In this document: in pieces, positions 1-10,842 of the stretch
How positions within the stretch are numbered: the first letter of the stretch is position 1
How the letters are laid out: every line of letters begins with the position of its first letter
From: Isoetes taiwanensis
Lineage: Eukaryota > Streptophyta > Lycopodiopsida > Isoetales > Isoetaceae
Reading direction: 5' to 3'
DNA length: 64,000 bases
Assembly (NCBI GenBank): GCA_021234155.1
Contig: JAJEKV010000016.1
Coordinates: forward strand, 21,953,863-22,017,862
Translations under genes and position numbers: made by a program
Notes under the pieces: model-generated
What the model was told of the DNA's origin: nothing
Databases searched by the model: none
The model's input: the letters and a program-made list of their open reading frames with translations, nothing else

Positions 1-23
1 TGAGACACCATAGACATATTATA

Positions 24-660
24 AACAAGTTTAATCGATCCTGCGGTGCATGTTCCTATTTGTCCATGTTCCAATTTTCTAAGAATTTACGAAGATTCTC
101 CCCTTTTATGAGATTTCCTTGTTCTAGAATTTAAGTTTTCTTAAATATTACGATATTCCATTAGATTCTCTCAGATTCTCTTACATTTTGTGAGATTCCT
201 ATTAGGTTCTATGAAAATTCTCTTAGATTCCCTTAAACTCAATGAAGGTAACCAATCAGTGGTGCTTTGGTACCGGTCCGTCGCAGTTGGAGCCAATGTG
301 ATCAGATTCTAAGAATCTTCTTAGAATCTTAGAATTTTATAAAATCCACGGTAATTTAAGGGGAATCTTCATGGGATCTTTAAGAATCCAGAGGAATCTC
401 AATAGAACCTTAGGAAATCTAGGGGAATCTCAAGAGGACCTTTGGAAATCTAGGAGAATCTTCATAGGATCTTAGAGAATCTACATAGAGTCTTGGAGAA
501 TCTACGAAATTTTTGGGAGAATCTTTGAGAATCTAGGGGAATCCTCATGATAAAATCTAAGGGAAGCTAAGAGATCTACATAGAATCTTGGGGAATCTTA
601 AAGTAGTCTTTAGGAATTTAGGGGAATCTCAAGAGGATCTTAACCTCAAGAGGATCTATT
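24..660. repeat. GATTC-rich repeat, copy 1 (two orientations)
   Basis: This is a dense array of short degenerate words around GATTC and TAGATTC. Up to about 240 they read as GATTC on the plus strand. After about 305 they read as GAATC, the reverse complement. The switch is at 255-300, which contains the reverse complement of a border sequence (CACATTGGCTCCAACTAC) seen again at about 12,230 and 40,300. The left border near 30-60 (TGCGGTGCATGTTC) recurs in similar form near 51,225. The two arms therefore look like a head-to-head arrangement of one repeat family. No protein is encoded. Confidence 0.85.
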
Positions 661-689
661 ATTTTACATTTTAGACGGTGCACATCCCC

Positions 690-2425
690 CTCCGTGGACG
701 ACGCCAGTGCAACCTGGTCGTCTTACTCCAGAACAGGAGCTCACACTTATGAAGCGGCAGCTTACTAAGCTCCAGGCATATGTATTGCATATCAATCCAC
801 CACATGCACCACAGGAAGATGGGCCCGAGGTTCCTGTTTTACCAGACCAGCAGCCACCACCGATACCAGTACCTGCTCCAGTTACATCTACCCGTTCAAA
901 GCGTACACAGAGCAGCTCATCTTCAGATGCCACGTCTGAGTCATCTGACGTAGCAAACTCATCTGAATCAGATGATGATTGTGACAAAGCCAAGAAAAAG
1001 GATTATCAAAAAACTGTGGATTTTGCCATCACTAGCATCTGGAAGAACCGTGAGTTGGCTTGGCACAGTTCTTAGGCAAGACCAGGTCTGGAGTGGATGC
1101 CGAATCTTAATTAGACGAAATGCATGAGTTTGGAAAATCCTATGGCATGACATAGAAGGATATCGGAAAAGTGGCCACCACTAATCTTACAGGGTCTGCC
1201 CGTATTTGGTGGAAAGGATATGCCCGCTCCCATAGATTGACGAGAGGTAAGTGCAGATACAAGGTTTTTGCCAAAGCCTTTAAGTCTCATTATGTCCCCA
1301 GAGCTCATCGTTGCCAGCAGATTCAGACTTTTTACCGCTTGAACCATAAAAACATGACCGTCCAAGCATATACGGATGAGTTCATGAGGTTGCGCTTGTA
1401 TGTAACAGGGATAAATGAGTGCAGGGCAGTCGAGGGATACATAGAAGGGTTAGCCCCTACCTGAAGGAAGCTGGTTTGAGGAATTGACCCCAAAATAGTA
1501 GTAGAAGCAGAGGCTAAGTCTCTTAGCCTCGAGGAGGACACCCCTAAGTATCAGCCACCACGGCCCTCTACATTTGCGCAGAATAGGAGTTACACACCAT
1601 ACAAGGGACGTTCACCTAGTCCTAGACCACCCTTGTCAACTGGATATCAGAAACAGGATAAGAAGGTTTCCTTCACCATCCCAGATAAGTCTGCTAGTAC
1701 CCCAGGAGCTGTCCGAGATATTCTTCAAGCAATACCAAAGGAGGCTCGTGAACAATTGCGAAGGGACAAAGCTTGTTATCGATGTTTCCGTCCAGGACAT
1801 CGTATGCAAGAAAGTCCATATGTTACCCAGGCCGCCAAGGCTACTCTTGCCGAGGTGATTTGGAAAGCTTGTGAACAGGACCGCGTCTGGATGACGAGGC
1901 ACCGGACTATATCCAAGGTGAGTCTCACATTTATGCCGCTATTGAGACCAGACAAGCAGCCAATCAGCCTTCTATTATATCCATTGTTGGCCAAACAGAT
2001 TGTAAGCCCTTTATCATTCTCATGGATATGGATAGTACACACAATTTTGCCTCCCCTAGAATGGCAGAAGCTTTGCAACTTACTCCCTTGAAGTCAAAGA
2101 CACATCCGGTCACGTTGGCTAGTGGGGTAATCCGCCACACGAAAGGCCACCGCATCAATTTGAACATCCAACTACTAAGAGCACCCGTTGCTCTAAGAGC
2201 CGAGATAATGGATATTGGTCGCTATGACCTCATTGTGGGTATGGAGTTTCTGGCTGCTGCAAAGGCAAATATTGATTGTGAAAAGTGAGAGGTTACCTTC
2301 AATGCAGCCAATGGAGCCCGGGTGACCATAGCAGGTAAACCAGTTATCCCATTGTGTTGCATATCTCATTATGACAATAAGAAGTTAGATAGCACTCCAA
2401 ACTTAAAACTGACCTCGACCAACTA
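690..2425 (+). pseudogene. Ty3/Gypsy gag and aspartic protease remnant
   Basis: The stretch reads as the 5' part of a Gypsy polyprotein in shifting frames. In order, there is an acidic serine-rich gag N-terminus (about 690-1075), a retrotransposon gag core (about 1171-1464, with SARIWWKGY and a QAYTDEFMRLRLY stretch), a zinc knuckle near 1770 whose last cysteine is lost (CYRCFRPGH followed by Ser), and a retropepsin-like segment at 2022-2288 with DSTHNFAS. In the family that segment carries an active-site Asp-Ser/Thr-Gly, so the glycine is missing here. Stops and frameshifts break it in at least four places. It begins about 30 bp after a GATTC array, and no 5' LTR is visible. Coding similarity stops near 2425. 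Confidence 0.85.
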
Positions 2426-3800
2426 GAATTTCGCTCATCCAAGACATCTGAAAGCAGAAAGTAGAAGGCTAAGTTACAAGTGAAATATTCATGTAAATGC
2501 TGGAATAAAAATTTCGTGTACAATGTATAGAACAAGCAAGGGTCTTACCACAGTGCTGCTGATGTGGATACCTGAGAGTCGAATGTATAGATTGTGCTGG
2601 TATTGTGAATCTAAATAAGCTTAGAACAGGGCTATTTGCATTATCTCCCTACAACCGCCACAACTAAAGACTGTAAAGCATTGGAAAATGGTTCTGTGTC
2701 ATGAACACTAATTACCATGAAGTCTCATATGGAAAAGAGAATCAAACAATAGAAAATATAACCTTTTCAAAAATCGGGAAGAATCATGCATCTCGATCTT
2801 TATATGCTCGTTGCATCCTTCTCAGTAAGATTATAGCACATTTGACATTTAGAACAATGATTCAAGCGGCATGCCTTATTATGAGAAAGAATGCGTTGAA
2901 CATAATCTACCGCTTTGAATCTATGTGCAAAATCCTTGTGTTTTGTTACCTTATAATGTCACTTAAAAACACGAACAGAATCGCCTTTGCTATTTTTGTA
3001 TGCCTTCAAGCCGTTTGCCATCTCCATTCGTGAACCTACGTAAGAAATGAAGCCCTAAACCATTTGAACCTTAGCAAGTCAGAATCGCCGTTGAAGAAAA
3101 TAAAGTGGAGAAATTCCGTTCAATAACCGGGAAAAGAAAATAAACCGTAAAGAAGGACCGCTGAATGCTCGCCTCAAATCATCTTTATCTTGGAAAATCA
3201 TCTTCATCTTGAGGAAAATCATCTTGAGCTCTCAACCGGTGGCATCCGCAAGGTTAAGCGATCCAGGCGAACTGGCCGCCTCCTTTCTTCCGCCCTAATT
3301 TTTTCCCTTCATCTCTTTCTCAACCGTGGCCTTCGATCCATCTCCACCGACTTAATCTTAGCCCTCGGATATTTTTTGGGTTTTTCCTTAGCTAAGGGAA
3401 TTAATTTAATTGCACCCCAACATTATCCCATAAGCCATGCACATGTTGTGCTGGAAGGCAAACCACTAGCAGAAAATTCCGCTCGCTCCAACATCTGCAT
3501 AGGTTTATTTGTGGTAAAGTATAGGGGAACCTACGTTAGGAAAAGGTTTCTGGAGGAAACCTGGAGTCAGGGAGCTCCATTCTAATTTGGTTCTGTGCAG
3601 GTGTTGGTATGGCCATGTGGATGAGATGGGGATCGTCCAGTTTGATTTCGTTGGTTCTGCAGTGGAGACCTGAGGTTTTTTGGCAGACAATGCCTTGGCA
3701 ACATTACAAAAGTTTAGAAGCCAACTTTACGATACTCGAAGCCAATTCTTAAGTCGAAACGGCCATAGGCTTAATGAAGGCAACAAGCCGGGCGGACAGG
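2426..3800. other. No recognised gene
   Basis: The sequence is AT-rich with no convincing gene. A 131-codon open frame at 3190-3585 (plus strand) has a basic N-terminus and a short hydrophobic stretch, but no recognisable domain or splice context, so I do not call it as a gene. Confidence 0.6.
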
Positions 3801-4369
3801 GTCGCCCAATTCTGAAACCAAGCCTTTGCCTTTGCTTGTGCCTATAGGTGTCCTCCACTTTGCCTTTGCCTTAGACACGATACAAGCAAAGGCAGAGATG
3901 ATGAACATCCTTCCCTATTGCCACTCCAAACCAATTCAATTTAATTTCCATTGCCACTCCAAACCAAGAATTAAAATATGTGGTCATAAAACAACTTTCA
4001 TGCAACATATAGTTATAGATCAAGCATGCCCTTTATTGTGAATTGTTCCTCAGAGATGGTGCACTGATCCACATTTTCTTGCCAGTGGTTAAGATGTTTA
4101 TGTGTACAAGAATTGAGAGAAGTGGCATTGCTGCAAGGGGTCATGGGTGTTATAGAAGGTAGGAATAAACCCACAATTACCAGTTGTCGTGTCTCAATGC
4201 AATTAGACACTGCCAAAGTAATTGGTCTTGCGTAATGAAAAGAGCAAGGGAATACTACCAAATTATGCTTTAATTCAAGAAATAAATATAGCAACATGCA
4301 CAAAAAAGCAAAATAGAAGGGTTAAATTAGAGGAAGCAAAATCAAAAGCACAGCCTCTAGGAAATACAG

Positions 4370-5088
4370 AAGCTACAAATCGAGTCGTCCATGTGAAAAA
4401 TATGTTTTAGAAGTAGTGTGATTTTTCTTCTTGAATGAGTGAAGCAAGGATCCATCAGTGTCATCTACAGGCTCATCCTCGGGCAAACTTGCATGTTCAA
4501 AAGTATCAGAGGGAAGCAATGGGAAATGGCAAGCCATCTTCTCAGGTACGTTTTTGCCTTGCATATCATTTTTGTACCTAGAGGCATTGCACACCATACA
4601 ATGCGTAGTTTTGCTAAATGTTTCAGGAGGATAGAAGATCATGCAATCATTTGGACATGCATGAATGCTCTTGTAACCAAGGCCGCTTGCCCGAATAATC
4701 TTCTTCACATCATCTCCATGACTGGTAAACTCGTGGACGCCGCATGTGTTACGACAGACGTTGAACATACAACGCGTCACGTCAAGATATGCAACGCGAC
4801 GCCGCATGAACTACGCCTGACGTTTCATATATGCGACGCCGCATTGTATAAACGACGTTACAAAGTTGCCCATGCGACGGGCGTTGCAATTCCGACGTGG
4901 TGCGTTGTCGCTGCAACGTAGGCCATTGCGACGCCTCGCCTCGACGTTTGTAATGCGCGGCGGCACGCCGCATTACGCGACGCCGTGAAAAATCTTAGCG
5001 ACATTTTAAGAACGCCACATTATTTTGTGACGCCGACGTTTGCCGACGCCGCAAACCCACGCCGTTAATAGCTCGTTCTCTAGTAGTG
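4370..5088 (-). mobile_element. CACTA (En/Spm) transposon, right end
   Basis: On the minus strand the terminus at 5088 reads CACTACTAGAGAACGAGC, the defining CACTA end. Behind it lies about 340 bp of GC-rich subterminal DNA (4735-5079) full of short CGACGCCGC-type words, which in this superfamily are transposase-binding repeats. A TNP2-type transposase remnant follows. The flank after the terminus starts TCG (5089-5091), which would be one copy of the 3-bp target duplication. The other terminus is not found next to it. The same TIR with a few differences ends at 23,920, and the two may be the ends of one element separated by an inversion. The inner limit at 4370 is arbitrary. Confidence 0.85.
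4373..4765 (-). pseudogene. TNP2-like CACTA transposase fragment
   Basis: The translated minus strand contains IHACPNDCMIFY followed about 20 residues later by CMVCNASRYK and then VPEKMACHFPLLP. This is the order of conserved blocks in the TNP2 (Transposase_21) family, where an IHACPNDC block and a CPxC-x-SRYK block precede a KVPxKVLRYFPL segment. Only about 130 residues remain of a protein usually several times longer. The frame closes at 4373. The open frame formally starts at 4807 inside subterminal repeats, so the true N-terminus is missing. It cannot be functional alone. Confidence 0.82.
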
Positions 5089-5873
5089 TCGGCTCGTGAA
5101 TTGTACATCCGTGGGGAGTTAGGCATCAAAAAACACAATCCCTTACTCACCATGCTAGCCGAGGCCGGGATGTTCCCCACGAAATGGATGCTCTATATCA
5201 CACAATAAATTATGTGAATAGACTCAAAGAGCAATCTCATGATGATTACCATATCGGGCCATGGAAATTTCAATCACCAAGGTCGGGTATCATGATGTTT
5301 TAACATGGGTCGCAAGATGGGGTATCACTGATATGAATTGGCCACATGATAAAAATGAAACTCGGTCGATTCTTGAGTAGCGAGCAATCCATTTGTTATG
5401 GGAGAAACAGGGGAGCCGGATGGTACACTATAAGATGAAAGTAAACTCCATGGAACAATACACAGACCAAGGATATCTTGTGGCGGGCATCTCGAAGAGG
5501 TTGAAACAAATCATTGCCAGGTACCGTGTGAGCTCTCATAGACTGGCATGTGAGACAGGTCGCTGGGATAAAATACCAGTTGAAGAACGCACCTGCAATT
5601 TTTGTGATTGGGACACCATAGAAGATGAAGACCATGTTTTTACAGACTGCCCAGCATACAATGAGATAAGGGAAGAATTCGGCATACATATATCTAAATT
5701 CGGTTCTTTATTTGAGTTAGATCCATTAAACATAGGTTTATACATCAAGACGGTTGATAATCACCGTTCTTTTTTGTTGAAAATTCAGGATACATAGACC
5801 ATTGTAACCAGGCTCTATGGCCTTCAAGGCCCCAAAGGGCTCAGAAATAAATAAATAAATAAATAAATAAATA
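5089..5873 (+). pseudogene. LINE 3' fragment with (AAAT)n tail
   Basis: The 5' end translates as SARELYIRGELGIKKHN and continues, with stops, into an open stretch at 5393-5797. That stretch carries the C-terminal cysteine/histidine signature of this LINE clade: a CETGRWDKIP block, then CNFCDWDTIEDEDHVFTDC (Cys-x2-Cys-His-Cys). The element ends in GGGCTCAG followed by about seven AAAT units (5845-5873) instead of a plain poly(A). A CACTA terminus abuts it exactly at 5088/5089. It fits, in register, onto the LINE fragment on the opposite strand that ends at 23,921. Confidence 0.88.
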
Positions 5874-5891
5874 ACACTGAATGATTTGTGT

Positions 5892-5940
5892 AAATTGTTT
5901 TGACCTGTTAAATTGTTTTGACCTGTTAAACCTGTAAATT
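5892..5940. repeat. Short tandem duplication
   Basis: A unit containing TTGTTTTGACCTGTTAAA is repeated twice in direct orientation, followed by a shorter AACCTGTAAA remnant. It lies just after the LINE microsatellite tail. No function is evident. Confidence 0.7.
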
Positions 5941-6059
5941 TTGTTTTGTACGGAATCATGGACCCCAACTTCCATTCCGGATTAGAAACATTGCCACGTG
6001 GCATCACCAAATTGAACTTCAACAAAAAACAAAGACTCAACTTCCATTTTGTATACAAG

Positions 6060-6157
6060 AATTGTTTTTTAGGTGCAATTCTGGCGTGGAAGGTGTGCCG
6101 ACGCGCATCAGCGCGGAGGCACACCTGACACGCCAGAATTGCACCTAAAAAGCAATT
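6060..6157. repeat. 98-bp foldback (hairpin) element
   Basis: The two halves are almost perfectly complementary. Each outer arm has the form AATTG-Y-TTTTTAGGTGC, continuing through AATTCTGGCGTG. The middle carries AGGTGTGCC facing GGCACACCT, with a GCGC-ATCA-GCGC tip. This is the shape of a small foldback MITE or of a transcribed hairpin precursor. No clear target duplication was found. It sits 5 bp from the TIR element that follows. Confidence 0.8.
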
Positions 6158-6162
6158 ATTGC

Positions 6163-7143
6163 AACGTAAAGTTTTGGGTAGTTTTGATTCTGACGTGGCG
6201 GTGACGTGTTCGGCAACATAAAAGATATTTTTTGAGCATTTCCCTCTCTCTTTGTGCGCGGCTATGGCTGCGGCTATGGCGCCCCATAATGGTGGCTCCG
6301 CCTATGGCTCCGGAATGATGGCGGAAGTTAGATTAGGGATGTTTTTGCAAGGATTCTTCAAGGATCGGCTAAAGTTTTATGATTCCTAGCCGGAAAGATG
6401 ATCATGTTGATTTTGAGGTAAGATTCGACGGTTCAGGAGTCTTAGGGATGTTTGTGGAGTGATTTTTCGCAAGATTGGTGGAAGGTCAGTTTATTTTTCA
6501 CAAGATCGGCTAAAGATCGAGATAAACAGGGGTTTCTTGAGCTTTCTTGAGCTTTTTTAGTAAATCCGGCCTCCCGAGATGTGAAATGGCTGCCTGCAGA
6601 TGAGTTTTTCTTGAAGGTATGCTTACTAAAGATGTTAATGAGTTTTCCTGTGTTTTATGTTCGTTTTGCTGCCTTTGCATGCCGATTCTTATTTGTTGCA
6701 AAAACTTACAGGAAATGGAAGAACTCCATGTCTTTTTAACATGTGGTCTCACAAAAATGCTGGCTGCTTCTTCCGGTGAAAAGGTTTCAGAAACTTGAAG
6801 CTCAGCTGCTGTACCATCAAGCTCTGCCAGCTTTTATGGATGGAAGAATTGTTGAATTTGCTTTGCTGTTTTGAAACTTGTTTTCCAGGAATCTGAATAC
6901 ATCTGTTTCTATATTTTGTTTCATTAATTGTCTGCAAGCAGCATTCTACTTCCATTCTTTATTTCTTACTAAGTTAGTAACAAATAAAAAATGCAAGTAA
7001 AAACTTAGAATGCAAGTAGAAATTTAGAATGTAAGCATAATTGAAGAATGAAACTAAGAGACAATTCCGGGAAAGAATGTTGCACACGTGGCACTCCAGG
7101 ATTGGATGATATGGCAGAATCGAAACTACCCAAACTTTACGTT
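6163..7143. mobile_element. Non-coding element with ~30-bp terminal inverted repeats
   Basis: The left end (6163-6192) starts AACGTAAAGTTTTGGGTAG and the right end (7115-7143) is its reverse complement with one gap and one mismatch. Similarity between the inner flanks continues weakly (a GACGTGTTCGGCAACAT-like stretch). Inside are GCTATGGCTCCG-type words also seen near 46.3 kb, and no open frame. I see no clear target duplication, so the superfamily is unassigned. Its right end is only about 10 bp from the stop codon of the transporter gene, so that gene's 3' untranslated region must lie in this element. Confidence 0.75.
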
Positions 7144-7152
7144 ACCAGAATC

Positions 7153-8873
7153 TCAAAATATTTCCGCTATTTCTTCAAGCGATTTACCCTTGGTCTCCCG
7201 AAACACAAATACTGCTGAAGCTCCAGCTATGGCGGAATACATTAGAAATGCCCCCGCCGGAGTTATGGCACTTGCAATGCTCAAAAATGTCATACTCACT
7301 ACTCCGCTCGTTATCCGATTTACCACCACTCCCAGACCTGCAGCGCGGGCTCTGAGATGCAACGGAAATATTTCAGATGGAAGAAGCCCTGCAATTGGCC
7401 CAAGACCTACAGAAAAGAACGCCATGAATAAAGAAATAGCTGCCATTGCCGGAATAACTCCTTCGCTCCCGTTGAGAAATTTCAACGCAAAAGATAAGAT
7501 GCCCATTGCCGCTGCAGTTCCTAGACAGCTTATTATCAGCAGAGGTCTTCTACCAAGCCGATCTAATAATGCGGTGGCTACAAAAATGAAGAGGGTTTTA
7601 ATTACTCCGATGAATACAGTGCTTCCTAACAGGTAATCTTTGCTGTTCATTCCGGCTTGCTTCAAGATTTCTGGAGTATAATAAACCAGTGCGTCGCCTC
7701 CACAGGCTTGCTGGAAAAAATGTACCCCTAATGCCACTAGTAGCATCTTTCTTACGGCAGGATTAGGGCACAGCAGATCCATCCATGCGCTGTTTTCTTC
7801 GTCATTCTTCTTCAGGTAAGTCTTCTCTGTTGAATCTTCTGAACATATTTCATAGATTGGTTCAGAAAAACCAGCAGCAATCTTTATTGCAGATAATCTC
7901 AAATCTGCTTCATCTCTATCTGCAAAGATCTTGAGAAGCACATTTTGGGCTTGGAGCATTTTACCTTTCATAACCAGCCATCTAGGGGATTCTGGCATTA
8001 AAATGGCAGAACAAGCTAGCACTAATGCCACAGGTGCGCCTACTAAGAACATGCATCTCCAGTTTTGGCCTAAAGGCAATCCGGCGAAGACATAACTTGA
8101 GATATAACCCAGCAAGATGCCTATGTTGATGAAAATTTCTGGCAAAGAAGAAAGTGCTCCTCTGCTTTCTGATGGTGCAAATTCTGCCAAATACACTGGC
8201 ACCATAACAAAGGCAACTCCTGAACCTATTCCAGAGATTAGCCTGCCTGCTAGAAGCAGCCAATATGATGTAGCTAAGCCCATTATAGTTGATGCCAGGC
8301 ATAAAATCAAAGATCCAACTGCTATAGTCCTCTTTCTTCCTATTGCATCTGATAACCCCCCTGCTGCTGTGCTTCCCAGCAGAGAAACTATGTTGAATAA
8401 TCCTACCAGGATTTCTTCCTCAAAGTCTGTCATTTTCAGATCCTCTTTGATGAAGAGGACTGATCCTGTCATAATTCCCACAGCTGCAGATCATTCATAC
8501 ACATGCTGTTAGCTCATGGAAATGATTTTACATGCAAGCGTATGGGTAAATAATACAACATATTCATGGCCTGAATTCAAAACTGATTCAGGAGTTTGTA
8601 GCAGCTCTAACATGGTGAAAAAACATCTTGCAAACATATCAGAGATTTTTAATTCCTTTTCATGGTCTTAATAGGCCATGCATTTAGTTCCTTCAATATC
8701 TGTAAACGAATGCTTTGCTGATACTATTTAGCCGAAGCTTGGGTAAGAATCATACCATATCCAGGCAAAATACAGCTGAATGCCATCAATACAGCGCATC
8801 CTACAACATACGGATTGAACAAGCTCTTTTTAGATTTCAAGAGTCCACATTTCTCCAAAGACCCTTGCTCCAT
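7153..8873 (-). CDS. Polyol/monosaccharide transporter, MFS sugar-porter family
   Basis: This gene has two exons. Exon 1 runs from the ATG at 8873 to 8756 and exon 2 from 8483 to the TGA at 7153, with a GT-AG intron (8755-8484). The product is about 482 residues, normal for a 12-helix plant polyol transporter (PLT/PMT) moving polyols or hexoses with protons across a membrane. All sugar-porter signatures are present: GRKR near residue 88, GRLISGIGSG then PVYLAEFAP (119-143), PESPRWL (203-209), QQACGGD (297-303), DRLGRRP (347-353), PSEIFP (408-413) and a C-terminal ETKGKSLEEI. The splice joins LPGY to AVGIMTG, giving Ala where the family usually has Asp (GYDxGVMSG), which could affect proton coupling. 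No disruption is seen. The start is chosen because it restores TM1 and is preceded by no longer in-frame exon. Substrate is inferred from family only. Confidence 0.93.
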
Positions 8874-10120
8874 CTGAAAACTATGGAAGACTGCAGTCTG
8901 TAGAGAAAGAGAGCAGATAAGTTCTCAAAGGAACCAATATGAAAAAGACACTATTGAACAGTATTTTGTTATGGTATCCATGGTTTGTCACGTAGCTCAT
9001 CCAGAAGGTATATTACTTTGGGTGCCATTTGAAGCCTTGATGGCGCCACGACGCATCAAATGGCGCCACAGCACACAGCTTTTGATGTTCAAGTATACTT
9101 TGGCTTATATAACACACAGCTATACTACCTTTTTTGATAATTTACTCGTTGGTGACATGTTGCCACTTGCCATAACTCCAAGATCATGGGCCACTCCAAG
9201 GTCCCTTTTTTTCTTCAATTTGTAATTTGTATATCTTTCTTAATTATGGTGTTAAATACATAACATGGGGTAATCCATGAAATCCTAATTTGAGAAATAA
9301 ATTGCAAAAACTTCACTAAAGGTTGTTGTTAGTGGTCAACATCTTTGTCATGAGAAATTTTCGGTCCCTTATATTTGTGAACAACACATGGCTTGTTAGT
9401 GGAATAAACACTGCTAATGAGGACAAAATTATAGTCATGTAGGCCACTGGGGTAATTATAATGTATGTTTATTTTGTCAACTTTAATTACAAATTTCCTA
9501 AGCAGCTTACCCATTTATTGACATTAAAACATTTCAAATTCACATAACAATATAGCTGACTGTTGAAAATTTCATACACATATTTCAAGATTAAGCCATT
9601 TTATACACCAATTTGAACATTTCAAATTCACATTACTAGCATTTCAAATTCATACCATCAAACTCATATTACGACCAAAAAGTTATTTCCTTGCAATAGA
9701 ATTACGATTACAGTATAGACGTATTGTACAACAAAAACTTGCATCATGGGTCATAGGACAAGATCAGAAAAACTTCATACCAAAAACATGAAACCATGAA
9801 ATAAGACGTATGAAATTATTATTATAAAAGCCAAAGTTTTTTTACGCAAATTTTTGTCGAAGTTGCAGCTCACAGTGAACTTCTTGAACTTACTTTGATA
9901 TCCCGTATGTCTTATTCACAAAGGAGCAGAGCTAGTAGAATCTGGAAGAATGAACGTACAATTGTTAAATGTTGCTCCAATAAATGTTTGACCACCTGCA
10001 TTAAGTACATAAACAGAATAATAAAAACTCAAATATGACAAAATAACTTAAAATATCACATTTACCAAAATTGTGAATTTGAACACTTTTCATGGAAAAT
10101 AATATCGAAGATTTGGAGTC
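8874..10120. other. No recognised gene; AT-rich upstream DNA
   Basis: This presumably includes the promoter of the transporter, but I cannot place a TATA box with confidence. Near 9030-9075 the word GATGGCGCCAC/AAATGGCGCCAC occurs twice in direct orientation. The rest is AT-rich and has no coding signal. Confidence 0.5.
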
Positions 10121-10129
10121 CATCTCTAG

Positions 10130-10545
10130 AATTTATTTAAGCATCTCATTACTGAAATCATCACCAATGTCAAGTGGTTCACCAACAGAAACAAAAGCAA
10201 CTTAATCCCCAAATTGCGCAACACCATGACAATAAGAAATTTCATAATTCCCTGTAGGAACCTCATCAACAGACTTTGTAACAACAAAAACATTAGAACT
10301 ATCTTTGTTCCTTTTCTAAACTTGACGTCCTAACATTAAACACAATTGCAGTAAAAAGTACTGAAAATCAAAAGCATAAGATACAGATAAACAATGAGTC
10401 AGAAAAAATAAGAAACCTGCATTACCAGTTTCAAGTGGGTCAAGAACCTTAAACGATCCCTTACCTAATAATGTCTTCTCTTTCACATTAATCAACTCAC
10501 ACAACACATCGTATAACCTCAAAGAACCATCATCACTTCATTATA
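10130..10545 (-). pseudogene. Unidentified decayed coding stretch
   Basis: The minus strand reads as two coding-like pieces. One (about 10,540-10,430) includes SLRLYDVLCELINVKEKT and LLGKGSFKVLDPLETGN. It ends at a plausible GT donor, and an acceptor follows near 10,366. The other (10,310-10,140) reads VVTKSVDEVPTGNYEISY then an in-frame stop and VAFVSVGEPLDIGDD. I do not recognise the family. The stops suggest a relic, perhaps of a transposon gene. Confidence 0.35.
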
Positions 10546-10842
10546 ACACTCACTTGGATGTCTTTACTTTTATCATATCATATCATCATACCTATATAAA
10601 AATATAACAATCTAAGATACTAAAAAACAATACTAGAAAATATATTAACAAAAAGACAGACTTGTGATAAAAATTGATATTTCTGTGGCCTGTAACTTGT
10701 TTACCAACTTCAGGAGGAACACCGACAAGTGACATGTAAGTCATTATAGAAACTTGACCACTTTGTTAAAAATCTCAACATTGACAATGCTGCCCATGAC
10801 AGGTCATTCAAAAAAATACATATATACAAGTTTTTGTACTAT

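Noticed and set aside
3190-3585. A 131-codon gene
   Set aside because: It has no domain, no splice context and no similarity I recognise. The composition does not stand out from other chance frames nearby.
7088-8512. Plus-strand open frames opposite the transporter
   Set aside because: They are shadows of the transporter exon on the other strand and show no family motif of their own.
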